In this document: positions 7,049 through 12,481 of the stretch, one piece after another | Layout: every line of letters begins with the position of its first letter | Position numbering within the stretch: the stretch's first letter is position 1 | Assembly: GCA_030066245.1 (NCBI GenBank) | Contig: JASJBY010000118.1 | Coordinates: 1-12,481 of the forward strand | Source of the DNA: Gammaproteobacteria bacterium | GTDB taxonomy: Bacteria; Pseudomonadota; Gammaproteobacteria; JAABTG01 | DNA length: 12,481 bases | Direction of reading: 5' to 3' | Position numbers and translations under genes: made by a program | Notes under the pieces: generated by a model | What the model saw: only the letters and a program-made list of their open reading frames with translations | What the model was told of the DNA's origin: nothing | Databases searched by the model: none

Positions 7049-7053
7049 CAATT

Positions 7054-7464
7054 ATGGCGATCGAGTTCGAGACTCCTCAGGACGCGGAAGACGCCTTTTA
7101 CGACGCGTTCGAGGCACATGATCTGGCGGCGATGATGGCGGTATGGGACGCAACGGACGATATCGCCTGTGTGCTGCCCATGAGCCCTGTTCTGCAAGGC
7201 AGGGGTGCCGTGCAGGAGAGTTGGCAAGCCATTTTCCAGCATCCCCAGTCCCCGGAGGTGGTGGTTCATCATCGCCAGTGGTTCGAGAGCGACAGCATGG
7301 CCGTGCACGTCGTCGAGGAGAACGTGACCTTCCCGGGTGGCCCGCCGGTTCAGCCTGCGATGATTGCCAGCAACGTCTACCGCCGGACTGCGGGCGGCTG
7401 GCGACTCGTCCTCCATCAGGTATCACCCCCGCCCCCGCCGACGGACGGCGGACTGACCCGGTAA
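7054..7464 (+). CDS. NTF2-like / SnoaL-like small protein
   Basis: This 136-residue cytosolic protein has the pattern of the NTF2-like superfamily (SnoaL_3 or DUF4440 type), a cone-shaped alpha+beta fold used for small-molecule binding or catalysis. Visible family features are an N-terminal helix with DAEDAFYDAFEAHDLAAMMAV (residues 10-30, cited by span), the WDATDDIACVLP strand region, GRGAVQESWQAIF (51-63), and the closing strands NVYRRTAGGWRLVLHQVS (cited by position, about 109-126). The protein ends in a proline run and has no signal peptide or membrane segment. It is divergent from the PAS/degenerate GGDEF gene and precedes prfC by 184 bases, so it is probably transcribed alone. The fold is reasonably clear; substrate and role are unknown. 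Confidence 0.85.
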   Translation: MAIEFETPQDAEDAFYDAFEAHDLAAMMAVWDATDDIACVLPMSPVLQGRGAVQESWQAIFQHPQSPEVVVHHRQWFESDSMAVHVVEENVTFPGGPPVQPAMIASNVYRRTAGGWRLVLHQVSPPPPPTDGGLTR

Positions 7465-7613
7465 TTTGCGGGCTAGCAGCATCCCGCCATGGGTCAATCC
7501 CGCACAACGCCGTAGCCGGAGCTCTCGGCACCGGGCCGCCGGCCGGGCGACTGTCCGTGGCCGCCGGGAGCCATGGTCCGTGCTCCTGAGGCATGAAGCC
7601 TGCGCCCGGCGTC

Positions 7614-7622
7614 TGATATGAT
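7614..7622 (+). promoter_or_regulatory. extended -10 promoter candidate for prfC
   Basis: TGATATGAT combines the extended -10 dinucleotide TG with TATGAT (7617-7622), five of six consensus bases. The expected transcription start near 7629 would leave a leader of only about 20 bases before the ATG at 7649. The -35 position (TGAAGC at 7594-7599) is poor, as is usual for extended -10 promoters. Confidence 0.45.
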
Positions 7623-7648
7623 GCAGTCTTTTCGGCGCGGCCGTGCTC

Positions 7649-9232
7649 ATGACGACGCTTGCGACAGAGACCGCTCGACGGCGGACCTTTGCCATCATTT
7701 CCCACCCCGATGCGGGTAAGACCACGCTGACCGAAAAGCTGCTGCTCTTCGGCGGCGCGATTCAGCTTGCCGGCACCGTCAAGGCCCGTAAGGCGGCTCG
7801 ACATGCCACCTCGGACTGGATGGCGCTGGAGAAGGAGAGGGGCATCTCGGTCACCTCCTCCGTGATGCAGTTCCCCTATGAGGACCGAATCGTCAATCTT
7901 CTGGATACGCCCGGGCACGCCGATTTCTCCGAGGACACCTATCGCACGCTGACCGCAGTGGACTCGGCGCTCATGGTGATTGACGTGGCCAAGGGGGTGG
8001 AAGAGCGCACCATCAAGCTGATGGATGTGTGCCGTTTGCGTACGACGCCGATCTTCACCTTTATCAATAAGCTGGACAGAGAAGGACGTGATTCGGTCGA
8101 GCTGTTGGATGAAGTGGAAGAGATCCTGCGCATCAGATGTGCCCCTGTCACCTGGCCCATCGGCATGGGCAAGGGTTTCAAGGGCGTGTATCACCTGTAC
8201 GAGGATGCAGTGCATCTCTACCAGCCCGGTCAGCAGGACCAGTCGGCTGAAGGCAAGGTTATTCGGGGGCTGAACAGTCCTTTGCTCGACGAAGTGCTGG
8301 GCGGCTTCGCCGCTGAGCTCCGAGAGGAAATCGAGCTGGTCAAGGGAGCGAGTCACGAGTTCAGTCGGGAGGCGTATCTGGCCGGGGAGTTGACGCCGGT
8401 TTTTTTCGGCACGGCGCTGAATAATTTCGGCATCACGCATCTGATGAGTGCATTCGTGAAACATGCCCCGTCACCCCAGTCCCATGCGGCGGAAACGCGA
8501 GCCGTGTCCGCCACGGAAGAGAAACTTTCCGGCTTTGTTTTCAAGATCCAAGCCAATATGGATCCGGCCCATCGAGACCGGATCGCGTTCCTGCGCGTCT
8601 GTTCGGGGGTGTATCGCAAAGGCATGCGCATGCGCCATGTACGGCTTGGTCGCGACGTAAAGGTCAGCGACGCCCTGACCTTTATGGCCTCGGATCGCAG
8701 CCAGGTCGGGGAGGCTTATCCGGGCGACATCATCGGGCTGCACAACCACGGGACCATACGCATCGGAGATACTTTCTCCGAGGGCGAGGAGCTCAAATTC
8801 GTCGGCATCCCGAATTTTGCGCCGGAGATCTTCCGCCGCGTGTTGTTGCGGGACCCGCTCCGCATGAAGGCTCTGCACAAGGGGCTCGACCAGCTATGCG
8901 AGGAGGGTGCCACACAGGTATTCAGGCCCCTGTTGGGCAACGAGGTCATCCTGGGCGCCGTCGGCATGCTGCAGTTCGATGTGGTGGCCTTCCGCCTCAA
9001 AAGCGAGTACAAAGTCGAATGTGCCTTCGAGCCCGTGTCGGTCGCGGCCGCCCGCTGGATTAAGTGGGAGGAGGAGGCCAAGCTCAGCCAGTTCCGGGAC
9101 CGGGTGGCTGCCAATCTGGCCATCGACCACGCTGGCGAGCTTGTCTATCTAGCGCCGTCCACGGTGAACCTCGCTCTCACGGAGGAGCGCTGGCCGGAGT
9201 TCTCCTTCCATGCCACCCGCGAGCAGCTCTAG
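7649..9232 (+). CDS. prfC: peptide chain release factor 3 (RF3)
   Basis: RF3 is a cytosolic translational GTPase that removes RF1 or RF2 from the ribosome after peptide release. The 527-residue product matches E. coli RF3 (529 residues) along its whole length. GTPase motifs are G1 SHPDAGKTT (18-26), the G2/switch I region in ERGISVTSSVMQFPY, G3 DTPGHADFSED, and G4 NKLD; CAPVTWPIG follows as in the family. The later domains carry GFVFKIQANMDP, DALTFMASDRS, AYPGDIIGLHNHGTI and GIPNFAPEIFRR. I chose the ATG at 7649, whose MTTLATETARRRTF spacing fits the family; an in-frame GTG six bases upstream (7643) is an alternative adding two residues. No clear Shine-Dalgarno is present. The gene is single, with its own promoter candidate, and converges on the FKBP gene. 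Nothing suggests damage. Confidence 0.97.
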   Translation: MTTLATETARRRTFAIISHPDAGKTTLTEKLLLFGGAIQLAGTVKARKAARHATSDWMALEKERGISVTSSVMQFPYEDRIVNLLDTPGHADFSEDTYRTLTAVDSALMVIDVAKGVEERTIKLMDVCRLRTTPIFTFINKLDREGRDSVELLDEVEEILRIRCAPVTWPIGMGKGFKGVYHLYEDAVHLYQPGQQDQSAEGKVIRGLNSPLLDEVLGGFAAELREEIELVKGASHEFSREAYLAGELTPVFFGTALNNFGITHLMSAFVKHAPSPQSHAAETRAVSATEEKLSGFVFKIQANMDPAHRDRIAFLRVCSGVYRKGMRMRHVRLGRDVKVSDALTFMASDRSQVGEAYPGDIIGLHNHGTIRIGDTFSEGEELKFVGIPNFAPEIFRRVLLRDPLRMKALHKGLDQLCEEGATQVFRPLLGNEVILGAVGMLQFDVVAFRLKSEYKVECAFEPVSVAAARWIKWEEEAKLSQFRDRVAANLAIDHAGELVYLAPSTVNLALTEERWPEFSFHATREQL

Positions 9233-9254
9233 CCCGGTGAGAAATCCGGGCTAG
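9229..9254. terminator. shared hairpin between convergent prfC and FKBP genes
   Basis: CTAGCCCGG (9229-9237) and CCGGGCTAG (9246-9254) form a perfect 9-bp stem with loop TGAGAAAT. The prfC stop TAG (9230-9232) and the FKBP stop (9251-9253, minus strand) lie symmetrically within the two arms. On the plus strand only CTTTC follows, a short T-run, and on the minus strand there is none. It is a plausible bidirectional transcription barrier or mRNA 3'-end stabiliser, but not a textbook rho-independent terminator. Confidence 0.6.
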
Positions 9255-9967
9255 CTTTCGCTCTGAGGCGACCTGGCGTCTACGGAGATGAGCTCAATCT
9301 CGAAAATCAGCGTTTCCCCGGGACCAATGGCATCGCCCGCACCCCGCTCGCCATAAGCCAGATCCGAAGGCACGAACACCTTCCATTTGGCACCCTCGGC
9401 CATGAGCTGCAGCGCCTCCTGCCAGCCGGGAATGACCTGGTTCACCTGCAGGCTCGTGGGCTCACCGCGACTCAGCGAGCTGTCGAACTCGGTGCCGTCC
9501 AACAAGGTGCCACGGTAGTGCACCGTAACCTGGCTGTCGGCCGTCGGTTTTTGACCTCCCCCCGGCTCCATGACGCGGTACTGCAGCCCGCTGCTGGTCT
9601 CGACGACGCCTTCCTTGAGCTTGTTCTGAGACAGAAAAGTCTTGCCTTTCTCCCGGTTCTCGTCCGCGAGCTGGCGTCGGCCCTCCATCTGGTTCTGCAG
9701 ACGCTTGACAACCGCGGCCTGCATTTCCTCCCGGGAGAGCCTGGGCTCCGCTGCTGTCAGGCCGTCGCGTACCGCCTGCGCGAGGGCTGCCGGGTCAACA
9801 TCCAGACCACGCCCGCCAACGTCCTGCCCCAGCTGGTATCCGATGGCGTAGCTGAAGCGCTGCCGGTCGGTGTTCAGCGGCTCGGGGGCGGCGGTCTCAG
9901 TTTCAGTGCCGCAGCCGCTGGCGGCCGCAACGACGGCGATCAGGTAAAGCCGATGGATTGGATTCAC
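9251..9967 (-). CDS. lipoprotein FKBP-type peptidyl-prolyl isomerase (FkpA/Mip-like)
   Basis: This 238-residue protein catalyses cis-trans isomerisation of Xaa-Pro bonds and probably acts as a folding catalyst or chaperone in the envelope. Residues 1-18 are a signal peptide ending in a lipobox-like ASGC with Cys19; the -3 position is Ala rather than Leu. Residue +2 is Gly, so outer-membrane sorting is expected. An FKBP N-terminal dimerisation domain follows (about 34-125, RFSYAIGYQLGQDV). The catalytic FKBP domain is at about 143-229, with Tyr151, FDSS (161-164), VIPGW (178-182), LAYGERG (203-209) and FEIELISV at the end. The start is a GTG at 9967, backed by an AAGGAG five bases upstream. 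E. coli FkpA is soluble, so the lipid anchor is more like Mip-type proteins. It lies 90 bases downstream of the PAS-GGDEF-EAL gene on the same strand and could be read from it or from its own promoter. Confidence 0.93.
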   Translation of the reverse strand: MNPIHRLYLIAVVAAASGCGTETETAAPEPLNTDRQRFSYAIGYQLGQDVGGRGLDVDPAALAQAVRDGLTAAEPRLSREEMQAAVVKRLQNQMEGRRQLADENREKGKTFLSQNKLKEGVVETSSGLQYRVMEPGGGQKPTADSQVTVHYRGTLLDGTEFDSSLSRGEPTSLQVNQVIPGWQEALQLMAEGAKWKVFVPSDLAYGERGAGDAIGPGETLIFEIELISVDARSPQSES

Positions 9968-9972
9968 GACAA

Positions 9973-9978
9973 CTCCTT
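9973..9978 (-). promoter_or_regulatory. strong ribosome binding site for the FKBP gene
   Basis: On the minus strand AAGGAG lies five bases before the GTG at 9967. It is the best Shine-Dalgarno in the window and decides the use of GTG as start. The signal peptide begins immediately afterwards. Confidence 0.75.
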
Positions 9979-10057
9979 GCAGGATACTTCAGTGCGGTGG
10001 GGGGCTACGGAGGCGGTAGTAAAGCACACCTGGGCGGCCGTCGCTATCGGAGCGGCC

Positions 10058-12481
10058 TCAGGTGAATTGGCTGCTCACAGCGGGTTGACGGAGGCCGAGG
10101 CTATCCGCTGGGGTGTTCGCATAAGTGGTGGGTTGATACTGTTCATTCCTGTCCAGCGACTGCAGGCATTGGGCAAGCGGAGCCGGTCTGCCGACGCCGT
10201 AGCCCTGGGCGTAATCGACGCCGAGCGCTCTAAGCTGGTCCAGGATGGCCTGATTCTCAACGAATTCGGCGATGGTATGGATGCCCATGACGTGTCCGAT
10301 GTGCGATATGGAGCCTACCATTGCCCGATTCGCCGGATCCTGGATAACGTCCCGCACGAATCGCCCGTCGATTTTCAGATAATCCACGGGCAGGCTCTTC
10401 AGGTAGGCGAAAGAGCTCAGCCCGCTGCCGAAATCGTCGAGAGCAAACCGGCAGCCCATTTCGCGCAGCCGCGCGATGAAAGACATGGCGCTGCCCATAT
10501 GAGCGATGGCTGCCGTCTCGGTGATCTCGAAGCAGATGAACTCCGGAATCATGCCGGGTTTGCGAAGCTGCTCCAGCACGAACTCCAGGAAGCGATCATC
10601 CCCCAGCGATTGTCCAGACAGATTGATGGACAGCGTGACATGGCGACTGGGGTGGGCCACTTTGCGCACGGCAGCGAAGGCGTGTTCGATCACCCACCGG
10701 TCAATTGCGGGCATGAGATGGTAGCGTTCAGCTGCCGGAAGAAAGGCCGACGGCAGCACCCGATCGCCTTTGTCCGCAGTCAGGCGCAGCAGTACTTCGT
10801 AGTGTTCGTATCCTCCCAACGGGTCGAGAACCGACTGGATGCGCTGGCCATACAGCTCCAGCCGGCCCTGCTCCAGAGCTTGGCGCAGTTGCTGCACCCA
10901 CTGCATTTCCCCGTGGTGCTGGGCTAGTGCGGCGTCGCCGGGCCGGGACACATAAACGCGATTGCGTCCCAGGTTTTTTGCCATGTAGCACGCGGCGTCG
11001 GCTGCGCTGAGCACGTCGGTAAGATTCCCGCTTTCGCCCGTGACCGGCACTAGACCCATACTGCCGCCCACGGTGAAATGATTGTCCTGCCATGAGAAAC
11101 GGAATTCCTCGATAAGCCGCCGTAGCGACTCGGCGATCTCCTGGGCTTTCTCCAGGGGACAGCATTCCAGCAGCAGGCCGAATTCGTCACCGCCCAGCCG
11201 TGCAAGGGTGTCGCTGTCGCGGACCTTTGCGCGCAGCAGAGAGCCCAGTTTGCTCAGCAGCTCATCACCGGCGGAGTGGCCACAGGTGTCGTTGACCACC
11301 TTGAACTGGTCGAGATCCACGTAACACAGCGCGTGCGTATGGCCGTTCGTGCGCGCCATCTCCAAGGCACCCTCCAGCCTGACCTCAAACTCGCGCCGAT
11401 TGACCAAACCCGTCAGAGGGTCGTGCGTGGCCTGGTAGGTAAGCTGTCGTGCGATCTCGCGCATCTCGGTCACGTCGTGCAGCACCAGCACTGCACCGCT
11501 GACCTTTCCCTGTCGGTCTCGTATGGGAGCCACGGTCAGTTTCACCGCAAACTCCTGCTCGTCGTCTCGAACCAGCAGCGTATGCTCCGTGTGGCAGACG
11601 ATTCGGTTCTCCAGAAGGCAGCGCGTAACCGGATCGGGCAGCGACTCTCGGGTCTGTTCCTCCAGAACGCGGAATATCTCGCCCAGCGGGCGCCCGCGCG
11701 CTTCATCGCTGCGCCATCCCGTGAGCTGCTCGGCCACCGGGTTGACGTAGTCAATGATCCCCGTGACGTCCGTGGTTATGACGCCGTCGCCGATCGACTG
11801 AAGAGTCGTTTGTGCGCGTTCCTTCTCTTGAAACAGGGCGTCCTGTGCCCGTTTTCGTGCCGTGATGTCGTGCACGACCGCGAGCACATAGGCCTTCTCC
11901 TGACCGGCTTTCCTGTTGCCGGACACCCTGCTCAGGCGAACCTCCACGGGAAACTCCTTTCCGTCCCGGCGTCGGGCCACCCAATGGAAGACCTGTCGTC
12001 TGCCAGCAAGCGCCTCCCTCGCTCTCGCGGTCACGCCTTCCCGGGTGTAATGCGTGCCCATCAGCATCTCGAAATCCTTTCCCAGAAGCTCACCCCGGGT
12101 GTAACCGCATTCGCTGAGCGCGCTTTGATTCACGTCCACCAGATATCCCCTCCGGCTGAACAGGAATATCATGTCCGGCGAGCCGTCGTAGAGGGCCTCC
12201 AGAAAGTTCTTGGTGTCCACAAGCTGCTGCTGGGCTCGTCTGCGCTCGGTGATGTCGGTCAAGGAGCCCCTTAGCAGGCGCTTTTCGGCATGGGGTAGTC
12301 GGGCGAGTCGTACCTCGCAGTAAAGAGCTTCGCCCCGTGCGTCCTCGTGCAGCCACTCGAACTCGACCGTCTTACCGGCCAGTGCCTGCTCAATCTTCTG
12401 GCCAGCCGCTTGCGTGGAGTATTGTCCGCCGGGCTGTCTCTCCGGGCTCAGGGACAGGGGGTCGAGGGTGAGCAGTTGGTC
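10058..12481 (-). CDS. PAS-PAS-PAS-GGDEF-EAL cyclic di-GMP protein, 5' end beyond the window
   Basis: The frame is open without a stop to the right edge, giving 807 visible residues. A TTG at 12262 is internal, because it falls inside LTDITERRRAQ, the end of a PAS/PAC unit whose earlier strands (EWLHEDARG, CEVRLARLP) I translated from 12263-12481. Domains from visible residue 1 are: partial PAS (to about 84), PAS (about 90-215, ending HDITARKRAQ), PAS (about 222-343, ending LHDVTEMRE), GGDEF (about 353-510) and EAL (about 528-773). GGDEF (430-434), the metal Asp in YVDLDQF and the inhibitory RDSD (421-424) are intact. The EAL motif is the EVL variant EVLLR (562-566), with NLSG, FEITETA, DDFGSG (682-687), YLKID, AEFVEN and AQGYGVGRP also present, so phosphodiesterase activity is plausible. 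No membrane segment is seen in the visible part. It may make, degrade or switch between both for cyclic di-GMP; the PAS units probably receive the signal. The FKBP gene follows 90 bases downstream. Confidence 0.95.
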   Translation of the reverse strand, partial: DQLLTLDPLSLSPERQPGGQYSTQAAGQKIEQALAGKTVEFEWLHEDARGEALYCEVRLARLPHAEKRLLRGSLTDITERRRAQQQLVDTKNFLEALYDGSPDMIFLFSRRGYLVDVNQSALSECGYTRGELLGKDFEMLMGTHYTREGVTARAREALAGRRQVFHWVARRRDGKEFPVEVRLSRVSGNRKAGQEKAYVLAVVHDITARKRAQDALFQEKERAQTTLQSIGDGVITTDVTGIIDYVNPVAEQLTGWRSDEARGRPLGEIFRVLEEQTRESLPDPVTRCLLENRIVCHTEHTLLVRDDEQEFAVKLTVAPIRDRQGKVSGAVLVLHDVTEMREIARQLTYQATHDPLTGLVNRREFEVRLEGALEMARTNGHTHALCYVDLDQFKVVNDTCGHSAGDELLSKLGSLLRAKVRDSDTLARLGGDEFGLLLECCPLEKAQEIAESLRRLIEEFRFSWQDNHFTVGGSMGLVPVTGESGNLTDVLSAADAACYMAKNLGRNRVYVSRPGDAALAQHHGEMQWVQQLRQALEQGRLELYGQRIQSVLDPLGGYEHYEVLLRLTADKGDRVLPSAFLPAAERYHLMPAIDRWVIEHAFAAVRKVAHPSRHVTLSINLSGQSLGDDRFLEFVLEQLRKPGMIPEFICFEITETAAIAHMGSAMSFIARLREMGCRFALDDFGSGLSSFAYLKSLPVDYLKIDGRFVRDVIQDPANRAMVGSISHIGHVMGIHTIAEFVENQAILDQLRALGVDYAQGYGVGRPAPLAQCLQSLDRNEQYQPTTYANTPADSLGLRQPAVSSQFT

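Noticed and set aside
7468..7487. Hairpin GCGGG/CCCGC just after the NTF2-like gene stop
   Set aside because: Only five pairs, a 10-base loop and no T-run follow, so I do not call it a terminator.
7534..7567. Direct repeat GGCCGCCGG at 7534-7542 and 7559-7567
   Set aside because: Short, GC-only words of this kind are expected by chance in this composition, and no promoter element is tied to them.
7052..8464. 470-codon open frame antisense to the NTF2-like gene and prfC
   Set aside because: It spans two genes and their intergenic region, and its product is low-complexity and unlike any family; the opposite strand encodes RF3 unambiguously.
9518..10927. 469-codon open frame opposite the FKBP and EAL-coding genes
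   Set aside because: It crosses the boundary of two well-supported genes on the other strand and shows no domain of its own.
12260..12262. TTG as start of the PAS-GGDEF-EAL protein
   Set aside because: It lies within the conserved DITERRRAQ end of a PAS/PAC unit, and the frame continues upstream with recognisable PAS strands to the window edge.

Overview
The window is a GC-rich stretch of bacterial chromosome carrying nine genes, seven of them complete or nearly so. The close resemblance of its YbaK-type deacylase and RF3 to the Escherichia coli proteins, together with several PAS/GGDEF/EAL proteins, points to a gammaproteobacterium. I cannot name the genus. No phage, transposase, CRISPR array, tRNA or rRNA is visible, and the region reads as ordinary core or shell chromosome rich in signalling genes.

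Left part (1-2236). A MEKHLA-domain protein runs leftward off the window edge. It is divergent from a membrane-anchored diguanylate cyclase (584-1807). Their shared upstream region holds an 11-bp tandem repeat and a GC-rich palindrome. A gene-free stretch (1808-2236) follows, whose right half folds into three consecutive hairpins.

Centre (2237-5094). A leftward ybaK, encoding an editing deacylase for mischarged tRNA, is divergent from a two-gene operon for an osmoprotectant-type ABC importer. The operon has an ATPase lacking CBS domains, then a single polypeptide fusing an N-terminal binding protein to a C-terminal permease. The two genes overlap by one base (TGATG).

Right part (5210-12481). 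A leftward membrane protein with PAS and a degenerate, shortened GGDEF domain has lost its catalytic residues but keeps the RxxD inhibitory site. It is divergent from a small NTF2/SnoaL-like protein. Then come prfC (release factor 3, rightward) and, convergent with it, a lipoprotein FKBP-type prolyl isomerase; the stop codons of both lie inside one shared hairpin. A large leftward PAS-PAS-PAS-GGDEF-EAL protein runs in from the right edge.

Three of the nine genes concern cyclic di-GMP: one apparent synthase, one dual GGDEF/EAL protein and one likely non-catalytic receptor. The last two share closely similar PAS and GGDEF segments and look like paralogues. They are not in one operon, so common regulation is not implied. 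The most interesting object is the degenerate GGDEF protein. I see no clearly new multi-gene system.
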